A stretch of 35,135 bases of DNA from an uncultured Clostridium sp. (lineage in GTDB: Bacteria; Bacillota; Clostridia; TANB77; CAG-508). The DNA lies in contig CANSOY010000010.1 of the NCBI GenBank assembly GCA_947648765.1, positions 1-35,135 on the forward strand, in the 5' to 3' direction. The notes under the pieces are model-generated. The model was not told the DNA's origin. It was given only the letters and a program-made list of their open reading frames with translations, and made no database searches. The position numbers and the translations under genes are program-made. Shown here piece by piece: positions 26,301-32,820 of this stretch; the first letter of the stretch is position 1, and every line of letters starts with the position of its first letter.

Positions 26301-26675
26301 AAACTAACAGGACAGACGAAAGTAGCAGACCGAATTGAATTAGTCGATGAATTTAATGCTAATCCAGATATAAAAGTATTTTTAATTTCCTTAAAAGCAG
26401 GTGGAACAGGACTCAATTTAATTGGTGCAGATATGGTAATTCACTATGATCCATGGTGGAATTTATCTGCTGAAAACCAAGCAACAGACCGAACCTACCG
26501 AATTGGACAGAAAAACAATGTGCAGGTGTATAAACTAATCACTAAAAATTCGATTGAAGAAAAAATCTATGAATTGCAACAAAAGAAAGCTAAGTTAATC
26601 GATAATATGCTTTCAACCGAGCAGACCTTTATCAACAAACTATCCAAAGAAGATATTATGAATTTATTTAATTAG
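23373..26675 (+). CDS. SNF2 family helicase with SWIM zinc finger
   Basis: 1100 residues. A SWIM-type finger near residues 70-90 (CTCENYHKNYGTCEHI), a bacterial SNF2-associated region, then the SNF2 motor: motif I DDMGLGKTLQMIA near 659, motif Ia ICPSSLLLNW, DEAQ-type motif II (VADEAQYIKN), TGTPIENSLSELWSIFDF, and the C-terminal lobe with KAGGTGLNLIGAD and DRTYRIGQ. An ATP-driven DNA translocase; its task in bacteria is unclear, perhaps transcription or nucleoid related. The ribosome site is an unusual GTGGGGG. It ends in a perfect terminator. 1100 codons contain no CGG. Confidence 0.94.
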   Translation: MINQSILNELNTDVEEKVKRKATEYKKANRVVITKVIYENEKNFEIKARVKESKENVYDTYLRVSKDEIENVTCTCENYHKNYGTCEHILATMMEFSSNSDYTKIFQSEQKKPEQHKNELLKKEKYRAFKQILNEFYQEEKEEQELPAIGDIRIIPTVILKEYEKKIKVEFKIGNKQFYKIKNIPEFYDHMLNKETYRYGSKLEFKHVKSAFQATSLPILEYILKYAEIIKFTNESLNSYTYYGKMLNEADIDVSHTGLDDLFEALKNTLVTVEKGYDTKQILFTEEPFDVKFCLTVEDEGDYKIIPNIDVYEYQVFEGKQFLYILKEDKLYRCEKEIKETSLKILDIFRKNYTKDVVFQKEDISTFFSVVMPKIKENLKIDERYQEQIKQYMPKELGVKIYLDYNKNNHVTAEIKFCYDELEFNPLTENPTNLPRNIVKENETLTTFLKTGFMLDKAHARLILIDDEKIFTFLSEEIEYYMNKFEVLATENFKKKEIKQPKMVNFGIRIENNLLNLDFHNTEIDLHEVAQILEKYKMKKKFYRLKDGNFIALEDNENVAFLDSVLTGMNLKYTDLEKPTLQIPIYRSLYLDRLLKNFKNVTVEKEDSFREFIRQVDEKRMDEEIKEPARLQAALREYQKTGYKWLRILEKYGLGGILADDMGLGKTLQMIAVFQAYKEEVPNGKTSIVICPSSLLLNWNNEINKFAPDLKIEVIHGSIAERKKRIAKLEEQDVIVTSYDLLKRDIELYQEKNYEFKYIVADEAQYIKNNNTQNSKAIKEIRAEIKYALTGTPIENSLSELWSIFDFIMPDYLFSYKHFKDRFEVPIIKENDGNVMGKLKMLIEPFILRRIKKEVLTELPDKTVTVLYNEMQDEQLKIYQSYMASAKQEAMMEIKQNGFEKSQIRILALLMRLRQICCHPSLFIDNYADGSSKLNQCMEIMNDAIQGGHKILLFSGYTSMFDLLEEELKKQNIRYFKLTGQTKVADRIELVDEFNANPDIKVFLISLKAGGTGLNLIGADMVIHYDPWWNLSAENQATDRTYRIGQKNNVQVYKLITKNSIEEKIYELQQKKAKLIDNMLSTEQTFINKLSKEDIMNLFN

Positions 26676-26701
26676 TAGAGAGAAATCTCTACTAATTTTT
26701 T
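26670..26701 (+). terminator. Terminator of the SNF2 gene
   Basis: A perfect 12-bp stem (26670-26681 with 26686-26697) with GAAA loop and T-run, overlapping the SNF2 stop codon. Confidence 0.92.
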
Positions 26702-26729
26702 GCCAGAAATCCTTAGAACTTGTAAAAAG

Positions 26730-26758
26730 TTTACAAAAAATAGAAAGTATGGTATAAT
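26730..26758 (+). promoter_or_regulatory. Promoter of the first GC-rich gene
   Basis: TTTACA (26730-26735), 17-bp spacer, TATAAT (26753-26758) with TGG directly before it (extended -10). AT-rich, unlike the gene it drives. Confidence 0.8.
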
Positions 26759-26837
26759 AGAAAAAGGAATTATCCTTTAGCACACCCCCCCATGTTACTA
26801 CCAACCACACACTACAAAAAACAGGAGGAAAAACAAC

Positions 26838-27473
26838 ATGAAAAAGTATGTGACCCTTGGTAACGTTCTGGGACTCATTGGCGCCTTGGTGGCGCTGCTG
26901 GTGCTCTGTCTTTGCGGGCACTGGATCCTCGGCATCTTCACTGCTATCTGCATCCTGGCCGCCGTCTGGACTCCGGGCAATTCCATCACGAGCTGGCTGA
27001 AAGCTGCTTTCGCGGCCGTTGCCACCTTCATGGGCATTTTCGCAATTACCAACACCGGCATCATCATGGAAGGCCTGAACAAGGCATTTCCCGTCGGCAT
27101 CTGGCTGATCCCCTTGATTGCAGCTTTGATTGTGGCCATCGTTGGCTGCGTCTTTGCTTGGAACAACCGGCTGTACTATGAGTACAACGGCGGGAATCCG
27201 TTCGGAGGGGACGAAGATGATGATGAGCCGAAGGGCTATGCGAGAGTAATCGACCTGACCCTTGTCTTCTATAAGGAAGCTCGGACAATTCATGTGTGGA
27301 CCAACGAGCCCACACACACCGCCATGATTATCTTCGGAGATAACCGGTGGTGCCTGAACAAAGAGCACGACAAGTTGGTCGAACACACCAGCAAAAAGAC
27401 TTCGGTTGAATTGGAGGACGGCACCCTGCTGATCATTCCGCGCAGTGAGAAACTGCAAAAAGCGCTTGCGTAA
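26838..27473 (+). CDS. GC-rich imported membrane protein of unknown function
   Basis: 211 residues. Three to four hydrophobic segments fill about residues 8-110 (LGLIGALVALLVLCLCG, ILGIFTAICILAAVW, FMGIFAITNTGIIM, LIPLIAALIVAIVGCVFAW), then an acidic linker (GGDEDDDEPKG) and a soluble C-terminal domain of about 70 residues (VIDLTLVFYKEARTIHVWTN). AGGAGG precedes the ATG. Third codon positions are strongly G/C, quite unlike all neighbours, and three in-frame CGG codons occur (27168, 27282, 27345). If CGG shifts the frame in this host, the protein would be cut about 25 codons after residue 111, keeping the membrane part only. No family recognised. Confidence 0.8.
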   Translation: MKKYVTLGNVLGLIGALVALLVLCLCGHWILGIFTAICILAAVWTPGNSITSWLKAAFAAVATFMGIFAITNTGIIMEGLNKAFPVGIWLIPLIAALIVAIVGCVFAWNNRLYYEYNGGNPFGGDEDDDEPKGYARVIDLTLVFYKEARTIHVWTNEPTHTAMIIFGDNRWCLNKEHDKLVEHTSKKTSVELEDGTLLIIPRSEKLQKALA

Positions 27474-27490
27474 GGCAATATCGTGCAAGC

Positions 27491-27545
27491 AAAACCCAAA
27501 CGGGGGTGGGGTCCAGGCGATAGCCTGGACCCTTGGGTTTTTTAT
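27491..27545 (+). terminator. Two-tier GC-rich terminator of the first imported gene
   Basis: Inner stem GGGTCCAGGC/GCCTGGACCC with GATA loop, outer stem AAACCCAA (27492-27499) with TTGGGTTT (27533-27540), then T-run. Confidence 0.88.
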
Positions 27546-27556
27546 AGAACATATTT

Positions 27557-27585
27557 ACTCTCTTTTGCGAAAAAGGGAGTTTTTT
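27557..27585 (+). terminator. Second, AT-rich terminator
   Basis: ACTCTCTTTT (27557-27566) pairs with AAAAGGGAGT (27571-27580) including one G-T pair, then five T. It is of native base composition and follows the GC-rich terminator directly. Confidence 0.7.
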
Positions 27586-27594
27586 GAGGAAAAA

Positions 27595-27623
27595 TTTACA
27601 GGAAATTGAAAACGTGATATAAT
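27595..27623 (+). promoter_or_regulatory. Promoter of the second GC-rich gene
   Basis: TTTACA (27595-27600), 17-bp spacer, TATAAT (27618-27623) with TGA before it. Same architecture as the promoter at 26730. Confidence 0.8.
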
Positions 27624-27682
27624 AAAGATGTATATACCAATATACGAACACACAATTTTGGAAGAAATGCGAGGAAGACAAC

Positions 27683-28180
27683 ATGAAAACGACAGACTGG
27701 ATACGGTTCGCAATCACCTGGTTCTTGGGATACCTATTGTTTGACCAGATGCTTCCGGTCAATAACTGGTTCCTGCGGTTCTGTGTGGCTGGGTCCACCG
27801 TTAGTGCTATTTTGGGCATAGCGATTTGGTACAAAATACACCTGTACCAACTGGAACGTGCTCGGAAACTGGAAGACTGGACACCGGATAAACACTTACT
27901 GGTAATCCAGTGGGACCAAAGCGAAAATACCATGAGTGTATTACGGGTTCGTTCGCCGGTCGGGCAAAACCTGCGTCTGAAGGAAGAAATTGTCCAAGTA
28001 GATGCCATCATGGACTTAGAGAGGAAAGACCTTTTTGTTCCAATGGAAGGCATCCACATTGCCAATGACGGAAAGACCATCCTGGAGATGGAGGGTGATG
28101 CACTTCTGCTCAAGCAGGAGAAGGTGTGGCTAAAAATTCCCGACAGTGATATTGTTCGAGCGTTTTTTGCCGCCAACTGA
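27683..28180 (+). CDS. Second GC-rich imported membrane protein of unknown function
   Basis: 165 residues. Two hydrophobic segments (FAITWFLGYLLF and CVAGSTVSAILGIAIWYKI) followed by a soluble domain of about 100 residues (LLVIQWDQSENTMSVLRV, EIVQVDAIMDLERKD). Four in-frame CGG codons occur (27704, 27776, 27863, 27944), the first at codon 8. If CGG shifts the frame, almost none of this protein would be made. Codon use and the two-part membrane/soluble layout resemble the gene before it, suggesting a common donor. GAGG precedes the ATG. No family recognised. Confidence 0.78.
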   Translation: MKTTDWIRFAITWFLGYLLFDQMLPVNNWFLRFCVAGSTVSAILGIAIWYKIHLYQLERARKLEDWTPDKHLLVIQWDQSENTMSVLRVRSPVGQNLRLKEEIVQVDAIMDLERKDLFVPMEGIHIANDGKTILEMEGDALLLKQEKVWLKIPDSDIVRAFFAAN

Positions 28181-28193
28181 AAAAAATTGTGTG

Positions 28194-28217
28194 GGTTCCG
28201 GACGGTTTCGTCCGGAA
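28194..28217 (+). terminator. GC-rich hairpin after the second imported gene
   Basis: TTCCGGACG (28196-28204) pairs with CGTCCGGAA (28209-28217) with a 4-nt loop. A proper T-run is lacking, so termination may be partial and trmFO may be reached by readthrough. Confidence 0.5.
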
Positions 28218-28250
28218 CTTCACCGTTTTATAAAAGAAAGAGAGTAAAGT

Positions 28251-29573
28251 ATGAAAAAAGAAATCCATATTATTGGAGGTGGACTTGCTGGATGTGAGGC
28301 TGCCTATCAAATTGCAAAAAGAGGGAACCAAGTTATTCTTTGGGATATGAAACCACAAAAATACTCGCCAGCCCATCATAGCCAAGACTTAGCAGAAATT
28401 GTTTGTAGTAATTCCTTAAAATCCAATTTATTAACGAATGCTTGCGGACTTTTGAAAGAAGAACTACGTATGTTAAATTCCCTTTTAATTCGTATTGCAG
28501 ATAAAGTAGCAGTACCAGCAGGGCAAGCTTTAGCCGTTGACCGTGAAAATTTTGCTAGAGAAGTAACAAAAGCATTGGAACAAGAAGAAAAGATTGAAAT
28601 TCGAAGAGAAGAAATTGGATCGCAAATTCATTTACGAGATTTACTGCAAAAAGGGTTTGTTATACTTGCAACAGGTCCACTTACCTCAGAGCCACTTTCA
28701 CAGGAAATTCAAGAAATAACAGGACAAGAAGAATTGCACTTCTTTGATGCGGCAGCACCAATTGTACAAAAAGAAACCATTGATGAAACGATTGCTTTTT
28801 GGGGAGACCGTTATGGAAAAGGGGAGAGCAGTTATCTAAATTTACCAATGAATCAAGAAGAATATGAGAAGTTTTGGAAAGAATTAGTAGAAGCAGAAGT
28901 GGCTACTTTGCATACATTTGAAAAAAGAGAAATTTTTGAAGGTTGTATGCCAATCGAGATTATGGCAAAAAGAGGAGTGGATACCCTAAGATTTGGACCA
29001 TTAAAACCAGTAGGATTTACGGATCATAGAACGGGAAAACGACCATACGCAATTGTGCAACTACGCCAAGATAATCAAGCAGGAAATTTGTTTAATTTGG
29101 TAGGTTTTCAGACCAATTTGAAATGGGGAGAACAAAAGCGTGTATTTGGTATGATACCAGGACTTGCTAATGCAGAGTTTGTGAAATATGGGGTAATGCA
29201 CCGAAACACATACTTAAATTCTTCCAAATTATTAGATGCTACTTACTGTTTTCGCCAAAATCCACAGTTATATTTTGCAGGACAAATTACAGGAGTAGAG
29301 GGCTATGTCGAGTCGATTGCTTCTGGTATGGTAGCTGGTATCAATGTGGCACAAAAATTAGCAGAAAAAGCACCTGTCATATTCTCAAAGGAAACGATGA
29401 TTGGAACTTTATCCCAATATATTTCCACTGAACAGGAAAACTTCCAGCCAATGAATGCAAACTTTGGAATCTTACCAGAATTAGAAGAAAAGATACGAGA
29501 TAAAAAAATACGTTATCAAAAGTTGTCAGACCGAGCAATCAGTAAATTAAGAGAAAATATGACACAAATGTAA
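28251..29573 (+). CDS. trmFO: Folate-dependent tRNA (uracil-54-C5)-methyltransferase TrmFO
   Basis: 440 residues, the usual length. It makes ribothymidine at U54 of tRNA using methylene-tetrahydrofolate and FAD. FAD-binding GGGLAGCEAA is at the N-terminus; VCSNSLKSN and EGCMPIEIMAKRG carry the conserved cysteines; LRFGPLKPVG and GQITGVEGYVES are typical. The start at 28251 gives the exact N-terminus, although the ribosome site is weak. topA-trmFO adjacency of Firmicutes is broken here by about 4.9 kb. Confidence 0.97.
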   Translation: MKKEIHIIGGGLAGCEAAYQIAKRGNQVILWDMKPQKYSPAHHSQDLAEIVCSNSLKSNLLTNACGLLKEELRMLNSLLIRIADKVAVPAGQALAVDRENFAREVTKALEQEEKIEIRREEIGSQIHLRDLLQKGFVILATGPLTSEPLSQEIQEITGQEELHFFDAAAPIVQKETIDETIAFWGDRYGKGESSYLNLPMNQEEYEKFWKELVEAEVATLHTFEKREIFEGCMPIEIMAKRGVDTLRFGPLKPVGFTDHRTGKRPYAIVQLRQDNQAGNLFNLVGFQTNLKWGEQKRVFGMIPGLANAEFVKYGVMHRNTYLNSSKLLDATYCFRQNPQLYFAGQITGVEGYVESIASGMVAGINVAQKLAEKAPVIFSKETMIGTLSQYISTEQENFQPMNANFGILPELEEKIRDKKIRYQKLSDRAISKLRENMTQM

Positions 29574-29622
29574 CAAAAGTGTGTTTTTTCGATAACAAAA
29601 AAGACAAAGTTACATAAAGTGG

Positions 29623-29651
29623 TTGCAATATTTGGTGGATTATGGTAAAAT
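29623..29651 (+). promoter_or_regulatory. Promoter of the QQPQPG-repeat gene
   Basis: TTGCAA (29623-29628), 17-bp spacer, TAAAAT (29646-29651) with TGG before it. Confidence 0.7.
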
Positions 29652-29685
29652 ATAAAAGATAGATATCATAGAAGGGAGAAATGAT

Positions 29686-31587
29686 ATGAAAGAAGTAAAT
29701 GAGAGAATGAAATCATTTATTACAGCATATATGCCAATGGCAAGAACAAATCAAGAAAAAAAGACAGAATTAGACGAATTGTCTGCGGAAGTGGAAGAAC
29801 TTCGACAAGCGGATGAGGCTAGCGAAGCACGATACAAGCAAACGATGGAAGAACAATTTGGAATAACCAATCCTGTTGCACAACCAGAGCGAGCAAAAGA
29901 TCCTCTTTATCTTGCAAAACAAAGACAAAGAGAAGAAATGCAAGCTGAGTATGATGAAGACACAGCAAAATTAAAAGCAGTAGTAACAGAAAAATATGAA
30001 GAAGTTTCAAAAGAGATATATGCGCTAAAAGAAGAAGTCAGAGAGATGGAAACGAAATATTTACTAAATGCGCAAAGAAGTTTAGAAAAAGTAGAGCAAA
30101 AACTTGCATTAGCAAGCGACGATAAAGAATTGAAATCGTTCCAAGCGCAAAAAGACGAAGTAAGTGAAGCGATAAAAAACATGAAAGAAGCAAGTAAAGC
30201 AAAAGTGGAAAAAATAGAACACCTAAGCTTCTTCTTACAAACAATGCAAGACTTACAAAATGGTAAATATGACATTAAAAAATTAGAAAAAGCAATTAAA
30301 AAATTGGAAACAATGGAAACTTTAGCAGAAGCCAAGAAAGCAATGAAAGATTTTATAATTGAACCTGTTAAGCCAAAGGAGCAACAACCTCAACCAGGCC
30401 AACAGCCTCAACCAGGCCAACAACCTCAACCAGGCCAACAGCCTCAACCAGGCCAACAGCCTCAACCGGGTCAACAACCTCAGCCAGGTCAACAACCTCA
30501 ACCAGGTCAACAGCCTCAGCCAGGTCAACAACCTCAACCAGGCCAACAGCCTCAACCAGGCCAACAACCTCAACCAGGTCAACAACCTCAGCCAGGTCAA
30601 CAACCTCAACCAGGTCAACAGCCTCAGCCAGGTCAACAACCTCAGCCAGGTCAACAACCTCAACCAGGCCAACAACCACAACCAGGCCAACAACCTCAGC
30701 CAGGTCAACAACCACAACCAGGCCAACAACCACAACCAGGCCAACAACCTCAGCCAGGTGAACTAAAACCAGAAGGTGCTATAAAAGCAATCCGATATAG
30801 TGCACTAGATAATAAATATGTACTAACTTTTGAAAATGGCGCAAAAATGGAACATACAGTTGAGGCAAAAGCACTTCGTGAGTTCAAGAAAGAAGACAAG
30901 CGTTATCTAAAAGAACTACTAAGAGGTGTTGGAGCATACAAAAAATGCGATATTGGATTATTCAAAGCCTTAAGAGAATTAGATAGAGAAAGTGGAACTC
31001 ATAACTTTAATGCCTATATTAACCTGTTAAATGGCGAAGAGTCTTCCATCGAAAATATTACATATGATGCAGAAAAAATGAATGACCCAGTAGCTTTCAA
31101 TAAACAAGAGCCAGAAGCAAGAAGAGTTATGACAAGAATGATGCGTCGTGTAAGAAATGTAGATGGAATTGATGTAGTAGGCTTAAAAAGAACAAGGTTC
31201 CAAAAATTTGTAGATTTCTTTACGGGAGCAAATCAACCAAAACAAATTACTGGTAAACAACCAGAACTTATTGAAGAAGAAGGTGAAATTACACCGCCAC
31301 AAGTGATTGAAGAAAACATATTAGAAGAACACGAAGGGGAATTAAAAAGACCAAAAGTTGAAGAAAGAGAAATGACAGACGAAGAAGCAGCAAATGTAAG
31401 AAAAGCATTTGGAAGTAGACGTTCTCAAAGAGGTCGTGATTGGGCAGAATCTCTACACGTAGAAGGAGAAGCAGCACCAGAGGAAAAAGAATATACTGTA
31501 GACGAAATCATTGCAGAGGTAAAGAGCTGGAATCAAGAACATAGTGATGGCAGTCCAGAAGATAAAGAACCTGGCGATGATGCATAA
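29686..31587 (+). CDS. Coiled-coil protein with a QQPQPG repeat linker
   Basis: 633 residues, no signal peptide or membrane helix. Residues 1-225 are charged and helical (coiled-coil heptads such as ELDELSAEVEELRQ and SKEIYALKEEVREMETKYLL). Residues 233-358 are 21 copies of QQPQPG, a stiff Pro-rich linker. The C-terminal 275 residues are globular to acidic (RYSALDNKYVLTFENGAKME, LNGEESSIENITYDAEKMND) and end in an Asp/Glu-rich tail. GAAGGGAG precedes the ATG. No family recognised; a cytoplasmic structural or scaffold role is possible but not shown. Confidence 0.8.
   Translation: MKEVNERMKSFITAYMPMARTNQEKKTELDELSAEVEELRQADEASEARYKQTMEEQFGITNPVAQPERAKDPLYLAKQRQREEMQAEYDEDTAKLKAVVTEKYEEVSKEIYALKEEVREMETKYLLNAQRSLEKVEQKLALASDDKELKSFQAQKDEVSEAIKNMKEASKAKVEKIEHLSFFLQTMQDLQNGKYDIKKLEKAIKKLETMETLAEAKKAMKDFIIEPVKPKEQQPQPGQQPQPGQQPQPGQQPQPGQQPQPGQQPQPGQQPQPGQQPQPGQQPQPGQQPQPGQQPQPGQQPQPGQQPQPGQQPQPGQQPQPGQQPQPGQQPQPGQQPQPGQQPQPGQQPQPGQQPQPGELKPEGAIKAIRYSALDNKYVLTFENGAKMEHTVEAKALREFKKEDKRYLKELLRGVGAYKKCDIGLFKALRELDRESGTHNFNAYINLLNGEESSIENITYDAEKMNDPVAFNKQEPEARRVMTRMMRRVRNVDGIDVVGLKRTRFQKFVDFFTGANQPKQITGKQPELIEEEGEITPPQVIEENILEEHEGELKRPKVEEREMTDEEAANVRKAFGSRRSQRGRDWAESLHVEGEAAPEEKEYTVDEIIAEVKSWNQEHSDGSPEDKEPGDDA
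30382..30759 (+). repeat. 21 tandem 18-bp repeats encoding QQPQPG
   Basis: 378 bases, exactly 21 units of 18. All units encode the same six residues, while synonymous third bases vary (CAA CCT or CAA CCA; CCA GGC, CCA GGT or CCG GGT). Repeat number is likely to vary between strains. Confidence 0.95.
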
Positions 31588-31614
31588 TAATTATAAGAAG
31601 TTATCGGAAAACCG

Positions 31615-31643
31615 TTGACTTAACTGAAAAAAAATGATAAAAT
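31615..31643 (+). promoter_or_regulatory. Promoter of the str operon
   Basis: TTGACT (31615-31620), 17-bp spacer, TAAAAT (31638-31643) with TGA before it (extended -10). Start expected near 31650. Confidence 0.8.
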
Positions 31644-31679
31644 ACTAGAGTTAATATTAGGTAACTCTAGTATTTTTTT
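31644..31679 (+). terminator. Terminator overlapping the str operon start site
   Basis: ACTAGAGTTA (31644-31653) pairs with TAACTCTAGT (31662-31671), then A and seven T. It begins one base after the -10 box, so transcripts from upstream contain the full stem while those from the local promoter lose most of the 5' arm. Confidence 0.8.
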
Positions 31680-31707
31680 GAAATCAAATCAAGGAGGTGA
31701 AATTTAA

Positions 31708-32121
31708 GTGCCAACAATTAACCAATTAGTAAGAAAAGGTAGAAAAACTTCAGAAACAAAATCAACCGCTCCAGCTCTTCAACATGGTTACAATTCCAGA
31801 AAGAAATCTTTAACCAATAAAAGAGCACCACAAAAAAGAGGCGTTTGTACTGTTGTTAAAACCGTAACACCAAAGAAGCCAAACTCAGCATTAAGAAAAG
31901 TTGCCAGAGTTCGTCTATCAAACGGTTATGAAGTAACATCTTATATTCCTGGTATTGGACACAATCTACAAGAGCACAGTGTAGTTCTTATCAGAGGTGG
32001 AAGAGTAAAAGATCTTCCTGGTGTACGTTACCACATTATAAGAGGAACACTAGATACTGCTGGTGTAAAAGACAGAATGCAAGGTAGATCAAAATACGGA
32101 GCAAAGAAACCTAAGAAATAA
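31708..32121 (+). CDS. rpsL: 30S ribosomal protein S12
   Basis: 137 residues, full length. Decoding-centre protein; [20 protein letters not shown] and [18 protein letters not shown] carry the usual lysines, with no sign of streptomycin-resistance changes. GTG start at 31708 with AAGGAGGTGA upstream. First gene of the str operon. S12 influences frame and codon accuracy, and nothing odd was seen in the motifs. Confidence 0.99.
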   Translation: MPTINQLVRKGRKTSETKSTAPALQHGYNSRKKSLTNKRAPQKRGVCTVVKTVTPKKPNSALRKVARVRLSNGYEVTSYIPGIGHNLQEHSVVLIRGGRVKDLPGVRYHIIRGTLDTAGVKDRMQGRSKYGAKKPKK

Positions 32122-32145
32122 ATCGAGGGTTAAACAACATTTTTC

Positions 32146-32255
32146 TAGTGCTTAGTTACTAATAAATTTAGGGGTACTTAAATTTTGAAATAAATAAGCA
32201 CTATACGGGAAAGCAAAGACTTTCCAGAGTACCGAATGATACGCAAAATCGTATC
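32146..32255 (+). promoter_or_regulatory. Structured rpsL-rpsG intercistronic region
   Basis: Three stems in the 159-base gap: TAGTGCTTA (32146-32154) with TAAGCACTA (32195-32203), GGAAAG (32208-32213) with CTTTCC (32220-32225), GATACG (32238-32243) with CGTATC (32250-32255). In E. coli S7 represses translation by binding the same intercistronic position; an equivalent role here is inferred. Confidence 0.5.
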
Positions 32256-32280
32256 AAATCTTAAAAAGGAGGGAAGAATA

Positions 32281-32751
32281 GTGCCAAGAAAAGGATATAT
32301 TGCAAAAAGAGAAGTATTACCAGATCCAATTTACAATAGCAAAGTTGTTACAAAGTTAATCAATAATGTTATGTTAGACGGTAAGAAAACAGTGGCTCAA
32401 AAAATCGTATATGATGCGTTTGATATCATAAAAGAAAAAGAGCAAAAAGATCCACTCGAGCAATTTGAAGCAGCACTTAATAACGTAATGCCAGTTCTTG
32501 AAGTAAAAGCAAGAAGAATTGGTGGTGCTACATATCAAGTGCCAATCGAAATTAGACCAGAAAGAAGACAAACATTAGGTCTAAGATGGTTAGTTACTTA
32601 TGCTAGAAATAGACATGAGAAAACAATGGCTGAAAAATTAGCAGCTGAAATCATCGATGCAGTAGCTGGAAACGGTGGAGCATTCAAGAAGAAAGAAGAT
32701 ATGCACAGAATGGCTGAAGCAAACAAGGCTTTTGCTCATTACAAATTCTAA
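32281..32751 (+). CDS. rpsG: 30S ribosomal protein S7
   Basis: 156 residues. Starts (M)[17 protein letters not shown] at GTG 32281 with AAGGAGGG upstream; an in-frame ATG at 32236 inside the last leader hairpin is rejected as start. Conserved [18 protein letters not shown] and [11 protein letters not shown] are present. Binds the 3' domain of 16S rRNA. Confidence 0.99.
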   Translation: MPRKGYIAKREVLPDPIYNSKVVTKLINNVMLDGKKTVAQKIVYDAFDIIKEKEQKDPLEQFEAALNNVMPVLEVKARRIGGATYQVPIEIRPERRQTLGLRWLVTYARNRHEKTMAEKLAAEIIDAVAGNGGAFKKKEDMHRMAEANKAFAHYKF

Positions 32752-32820
32752 AATAAGAGAAAAGAGAAAGCAAATTTTTTGGATGTTCCAAGGACTTGCT
32801 GAAAAGAGAAGGAGGATAAA

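Noticed and set aside
26838-28180. GC-rich segment as contaminating DNA in the assembly
   Set aside because: It is embedded in AT-rich promoters and terminators typical of this genome, so import is more likely, though a chimera cannot be excluded without read data.
30382-30759. CRISPR-like array
   Set aside because: Units are contiguous without unique spacers and encode a peptide repeat.
30322-30766. Long overlapping frames on both strands across the repeat
   Set aside because: They are by-products of the 18-bp periodicity and carry no start signals; only the frame from 29686 has a promoter, ribosome site and non-repeat flanks.
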